Source: Achromobacter sp. UMC46 (lineage in GTDB: Bacteria; Pseudomonadota; Gammaproteobacteria; Burkholderiales; Burkholderiaceae_B). From it: a stretch of 64,000 nucleotides of DNA. Under the pieces are notes generated by a model. That model searched no databases. It was not told where the DNA came from and saw only the letters and a program-made list of their open reading frames with translations. Below are positions 60,509-64,000 of this stretch, piece after piece (the first letter of the stretch is position 1; each line of letters starts with the position of its first letter). Made by a program: the position numbers and the translations under genes. The stretch is from assembly GCF_014170335.1 (NCBI RefSeq), contig NZ_LZZS01000026.1, forward strand, positions 186,001-250,000, in the 5' to 3' direction.

Positions 60509-62027
60509 AGATGGACACCGCGTGGGCCAGGTCGTCGGCCTGCTCGTGCAGGGTGGCCGCCGACGCGGCGAACTCCTCGACCAGCGCGGCGTTCTGCTGC
60601 GTCACGCTATCCAGGTGCGCCACGGCCTGATTGATCTGCTCGATGCCCACGCTCTGTTCCGCCGATGCCGTGGCGATCTCGCCCATCAGCGGCGCGCTGG
60701 TGGCGGCCGATTCCAGCACGCTGCCCATCGTGGCGCTAGCCTGCTCGACGCGCTGGCTGCCGCGCGCGACCGACTCGGACGAGGTTTCGATCAAGCCCTT
60801 GATTTCCTTGGCAGCCGTGGCCGACCGCTGCGCCAACGCCCTGACTTCGCCCGCCACGACGGCAAAGCCGCGGCCCTGCTCGCCCGCCCGCGCCGCTTCC
60901 ACCGCGGCGTTCAGCGCCAGGATATTCGTCTGGAATGCGATACCGTCGATCACGCTGATGATCTCGTCGATGCGCTGTGAGCTGTGCGAAATTTCGCGCA
61001 TGGCGTCAATGGCGTGCTGGGTCTCTTCGCTACCCTGGCGCGCCAGCTGCGCCGCCTGCCCCGCCAACGAACTGACTTCGCGCACGTGGTCGGCGCTTTG
61101 CTTGGCCGTGGCGGTAATCTCTTCCACGCTGGCCGCGGTCTGCTCCAGCGCCGCGGCCTGCTTCTCGGTGCGGTCCGACAAGTCCATGCTGCCCGCCGCG
61201 ATCTGGCGCGACGCCGCCGCGATGGAGCCGGTGGACTGCACGATGCTGCGCACGGCCGCGTCCAGGCGTTCCTGCATTCGCGCCATTGCGTCGAACAAGC
61301 GGCCGATCTCGCCGCGATGACGGCGCGGCACGATGCTGGACAGGTCGCCATTGGCGACGCGTTCGCACAGCGCCACCGCCTCGTCCAGCGGACCGATGAC
61401 ATGCGTGCGGAAAAAGCGCAGTGCGGCGATCAGCACCAGCGCCAGCAACCCCAGCGTCACGGCGCCCTGGCGCCACAACGTGCCGTGGAACACCGCATCC
61501 ACGTCATCCACGTACAGGCCCGTGAAGATCAGCCACCCCCATTCGGCGTCATAGGCGGCGTAAGTGATCTTCGGCAAGGCCTCGGTCTCTCCCGGCCGCG
61601 GAAACCGGTACTCCACATAGCCTCCGCCCGCCTTGCCCTGGGCATACAGGTTTTCAAAAATCGGCAGGCCATCGACGTCCTTGATGGCGCGCACATTCGT
61701 GCCCACGAGCTTGGCGTCGGGATGGACCAGCAAGGCGTAGTCGTCGCCGAAGACGCCCACATAGCCGTCCGCCCCGTAGCGCAGCTGCGCCAGCCGCCGC
61801 GCTACGTTGCGCTTGGCGTCGGCCAGCGGCACGCCCTCGCTGACGCTCTGCTTGCCGTTGCGCAGGATGCCGGCGGCAAGGTCCAGGACGTGCCGCAATT
61901 CGGTCTTGCGCTCGGCCACCATCTCGACGCGGCGCTGCCAGGCATCCCAGGCGCCCAGGACCAGGACGGCGACGCCGATGGCGAACACGAACCACAGCAG
62001 TTCCCTGCGCAGGCTGGAATTTTTCAC
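60486..62027 (-). CDS. Methyl-accepting chemotaxis protein with single-Cache sensor
   Basis: The 513-residue receptor has a first membrane helix at about 10-30. A periplasmic single-Cache domain (about 35-190; [54 protein letters not shown]) is typical of receptors for small carboxylates. After a second helix and a HAMP segment comes the signalling domain with the hairpin tip [38 protein letters not shown]. It has no C-terminal CheR-binding pentapeptide. It is convergent with the dapA-like gene and overlaps its end by 23 bases. Confidence 0.94.
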   Translation of the reverse strand: MKNSSLRRELLWFVFAIGVAVLVLGAWDAWQRRVEMVAERKTELRHVLDLAAGILRNGKQSVSEGVPLADAKRNVARRLAQLRYGADGYVGVFGDDYALLVHPDAKLVGTNVRAIKDVDGLPIFENLYAQGKAGGGYVEYRFPRPGETEALPKITYAAYDAEWGWLIFTGLYVDDVDAVFHGTLWRQGAVTLGLLALVLIAALRFFRTHVIGPLDEAVALCERVANGDLSSIVPRRHRGEIGRLFDAMARMQERLDAAVRSIVQSTGSIAAASRQIAAGSMDLSDRTEKQAAALEQTAASVEEITATAKQSADHVREVSSLAGQAAQLARQGSEETQHAIDAMREISHSSQRIDEIISVIDGIAFQTNILALNAAVEAARAGEQGRGFAVVAGEVRALAQRSATAAKEIKGLIETSSESVARGSQRVEQASATMGSVLESAATSAPLMGEIATASAEQSVGIEQINQAVAHLDSVTQQNAALVEEFAASAATLHEQADDLAHAVSIFKLSAAG

Positions 62028-62174
62028 AGGCTATCCCTTTATGTGCCATTCGCTCGCGTGAAACCATTAGCGGCAGAATGTGACGGTTTATATATTGCGT
62101 TCCGTCAGGATACGGGGGCACAGCAGGGTTTTCACCAAGTCGAAGCTGCAAGCTTGATCTAGCGCAACGCCCAT

Positions 62175-62206
62175 AAAAAAAACGCAAGACGGTAGCGTCT
62201 TGCGTT
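62175..62206 (-). terminator. Terminator of the O-antigen ligase-like gene
   Basis: A 10-bp stem AACGCAAGAC/GTCTTGCGTT (62181-62190 with 62197-62206) is followed by eight T on the minus strand, about 50 bases after the stop. Confidence 0.88.
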
Positions 62207-62258
62207 CGGAAAAAGCCTGCGTGGCGGGGCCTGCCCCGCCAATCGCCCGCGCCGCTAT

Positions 62259-63524
62259 TCAGCGCGGCGCGACAGCCGCGGCCGGGCGCGGCCCGCGAGG
62301 CGTCGTCAACGCGATCAAGGTCACGACGATGAGCGAATAGTTGGGCACGCTGCGCATATTGCGGAACATCATCTCGGTCAGGCTGAAGGCGCAATAGCCC
62401 AGGCAGAACAACAAGCCCAGTTGCGCGCCCACGCGGATCACCCGGTCATCGCTGGCCAGCCGCCGGAAGAAAATGGCCGCCGGCAGCAAGTAGAGCGTCA
62501 GGATACTAATCAGACCCAGCGCCCCGTAGCCGGACAGGGCGGCCAGCATATCGTTGTGGGGCTCGCCAAAGCCTTCGACGACCTCTTCGGTCACCACGCC
62601 CTGGGCCTGCAATTGCAGCAGCTCATCGCGGAACTTGCTGGGGCCGATGCCGACGATCGGGCTTTTCTGGAACATCAGCATCGATGCGTGCCACAGCTGC
62701 AACCGGATACCGAACGACGTATCACGGTTCGTCGACGTCGCGAAACCCTGGACGTCTTTCGTAATCTCATGCATGCGGCTGCTGAACGTCCAGATGGCCG
62801 TGGCGCTTGCCGCCAGCGCCGCACAGACCGCCAGCGCACAATATATCTTTTGGCGGCGCTTCCAATTGTGCAGGCCAAGCAGAAAGACCAGCCCCAGGAT
62901 AGGCAGCAGCATCCAGCTGCTGCGCGTCTCGGACGCCCAGGTAGCGATGATGCTCAAGACCACCGCCAGCAGCTTCACGCCCATTTCGATACGCGGCCAG
63001 CGCGTGCTGGCGCCCCACCCCAAAGACAGCAGCGTCATGGCGCCGAACAGCAACGTCATGTTCGCGAACGCCACCGCGTTATAGCGTCCGCCGACATCGA
63101 CCATCGCCCCGCGCCCCAGCGTCTCCATGGTCACAATGAGCAGGCCGGACCCCGCGAATGCCCCCGCGACAATGCTCCACTGCACCAGCTTGAGTCTCTG
63201 CTGCGGCGCACGCAGCAAGAGCCAGAGCACCGGAATCGCCAGCGCGAACCGCAGCAGCTTCTCCAATTCGGAATTGCTCCACACTCCCCGGACCAGGAAC
63301 GTGGCGAACAGACAGCCCAGTGGCAACAACAGCGCCAGCGCGACGGGCCACAGTGCTTTGAAATCCATCGGTTCGTAACGCTTGAGCGCGTTGGCGCCGA
63401 GGGCGATCAAGGCGACCACACCGGCCAGGTAAACAACGGCGGGGCCGCCCACTGGGCTGGTCAAGGCCAGCGCGGGAACCAGCAACACAAGCCATGTGGC
63501 CAGGGATACATAAAAGCGGGGCAC
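62259..63524 (-). CDS. O-antigen ligase/polymerase-like membrane protein
   Basis: The 421-residue protein is nearly all membrane helices (about 11) and has the WaaL/Wzy_C pattern. A large periplasmic loop contains the conserved segment FGEPHNDMLAALSGYGALG, whose His is needed in characterised ligases. It transfers or polymerises undecaprenyl-linked glycans on the periplasmic side. No other O-antigen genes are in the window. The start is uncertain: GTG 63524 begins the first helix, while an ATG at 63599 would sit inside the icd terminator and is rejected. Confidence 0.85.
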   Translation of the reverse strand: MPRFYVSLATWLVLLVPALALTSPVGGPAVVYLAGVVALIALGANALKRYEPMDFKALWPVALALLLPLGCLFATFLVRGVWSNSELEKLLRFALAIPVLWLLLRAPQQRLKLVQWSIVAGAFAGSGLLIVTMETLGRGAMVDVGGRYNAVAFANMTLLFGAMTLLSLGWGASTRWPRIEMGVKLLAVVLSIIATWASETRSSWMLLPILGLVFLLGLHNWKRRQKIYCALAVCAALAASATAIWTFSSRMHEITKDVQGFATSTNRDTSFGIRLQLWHASMLMFQKSPIVGIGPSKFRDELLQLQAQGVVTEEVVEGFGEPHNDMLAALSGYGALGLISILTLYLLPAAIFFRRLASDDRVIRVGAQLGLLFCLGYCAFSLTEMMFRNMRSVPNYSLIVVTLIALTTPRGPRPAAAVAPR

Positions 63525-63581
63525 AGCAATCAACCTAGTAGAAAAAGCGGGAGGACAGAGGGCATCTCGCGGGTCAGCTAG

Positions 63582-63614
63582 ACAAAACCCGCCCGCCATG
63601 ACGGCGGGCGGGTT
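63582..63614 (-). terminator. Terminator of icd
   Basis: A 12-bp stem AACCCGCCCGCC/GGCGGGCGGGTT with a 5-base loop is followed on the minus strand by TTTTG, 29 bases after the icd stop. Confidence 0.88.
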
Positions 63615-63642
63615 GTGCGGGAACTGCCGGGTCGGACGAAAT

Positions 63643-64000
63643 TTACATGTTTTCGATCATGACCTGGCCAAAGCCCGAGCACGACACCTGGGTCGCGCCT
63701 TCCAGCAGGCGCGCGAAGTCGTATGTGACCTTCTTGGACAGGATGGATTTCTCCATGCTGGAGATGATCAGGTCGGCGGCTTCGGTCCAGCCCATGTGGC
63801 GCAACATCATTTCGGCCGACAGGATCTCGGAACCGGGGTTCACGTAGTCCTTGCCGGCGTACTTGGGCGCCGTGCCGTGGGTGGCTTCGAACATGGCGAC
63901 CGAATCCGACAGGTTGGCGCCCGGCGCGATGCCGATACCGCCCACTTGCGCGGCCAGCGCGTCGGAAATGTAGTCGCCGTTCAGGTTCAGGGTGGCGATC
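63643..64000 (-). CDS. icd: Isocitrate dehydrogenase (NADP+), C-terminal part
   Basis: This partial gene runs off the right edge of the window; about 119 C-terminal residues are present. They contain the family's [24 protein letters not shown], the nucleotide-binding [33 protein letters not shown] and the terminal VTYDFARLL. The enzyme oxidises isocitrate to 2-oxoglutarate in the TCA cycle. The pattern matches the homodimeric E. coli-type enzyme. Confidence 0.96.
   Translation of the reverse strand, partial: IATLNLNGDYISDALAAQVGGIGIAPGANLSDSVAMFEATHGTAPKYAGKDYVNPGSEILSAEMMLRHMGWTEAADLIISSMEKSILSKKVTYDFARLLEGATQVSCSGFGQVMIENM

Overview
The window is high-GC, gene-dense bacterial chromosome. 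Several features point to a betaproteobacterium of the Alcaligenaceae, most likely Achromobacter or a close Bordetella relative. These are the rpsO-pnp and ilvI-ilvN-ilvC-pssA blocks, a Bug-family periplasmic receptor, many LysR/IclR-type accessory clusters, and a GC-rich palindromic intergenic repeat. The genus is inferred from gene content and style, not from a marker-gene comparison.

Layout. 1-2.6 kb: pnp and rpsO on the minus strand, with a hairpin between them. 2.9-8 kb: a small lipoprotein, then the minus-strand ilvI-ilvN-ilvC operon with pssA beyond its terminator. 8-13.5 kb: a FUSC-type membrane protein, yaaA, a 3-hydroxybutyrate dehydrogenase and a cation:proton antiporter. 13.7 kb: tRNA-Ser(CGA), followed by a DUF2254 membrane protein. 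15-24 kb: an accessory catabolic block. It holds a flavin reductase-like protein, nitrilase, MHS-type transporter, IclR regulator, Bug receptor, mandelate racemase-family enzyme, LysR regulator and a cytosine deaminase-like amidohydrolase. 24-26 kb: small poorly known genes, including a phage-type ASCH-like protein. 26-30 kb: serS, rarA and ybeM. 30-39.8 kb: a plus-strand island for D-amino acid/N-acyl-D-amino acid use. 39.8-42.9 kb: lolA-ftsK. 42.9-49 kb: trxB, a Smr protein, a small multidrug transporter, a frameshifted gene, an exported hypothetical and a sodium:solute symporter with its DUF4212 small subunit. 49-49.9 kb: an 0.8-kb regulatory/repeat region. 49.9-58.2 kb: complete kdpFABCDE with an extra 32-codon ORF in front. 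58-64 kb: a TorF-type porin, a small unknown, a dapA homologue, a chemotaxis receptor, an O-antigen ligase-like protein and the 3' end of icd at the right edge.

How the genes work together. The most coherent accessory system is the 30-39.8 kb island. An oligopeptide-type ABC importer brings in a ligand, an RpiR/SIS regulator senses it, and a D-aminoacylase removes the acyl group. A DSD1-like PLP enzyme then eliminates or cleaves the D-amino acid. A RidA domain, which hydrolyses the reactive enamine made by such dehydratases, is fused in frame to the aminoacylase. The island lies between lolA-ftsK and rarA-serS, which are contiguous in many proteobacteria, so it looks like an insertion.

In the kdp region, a 17-bp element upstream of kdpF closely resembles the known E. 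coli KdpE site. A similar TTTATG-N5-TTTATG element lies between kdpE and the porin gene, which suggests that the porin belongs to the potassium regulon.
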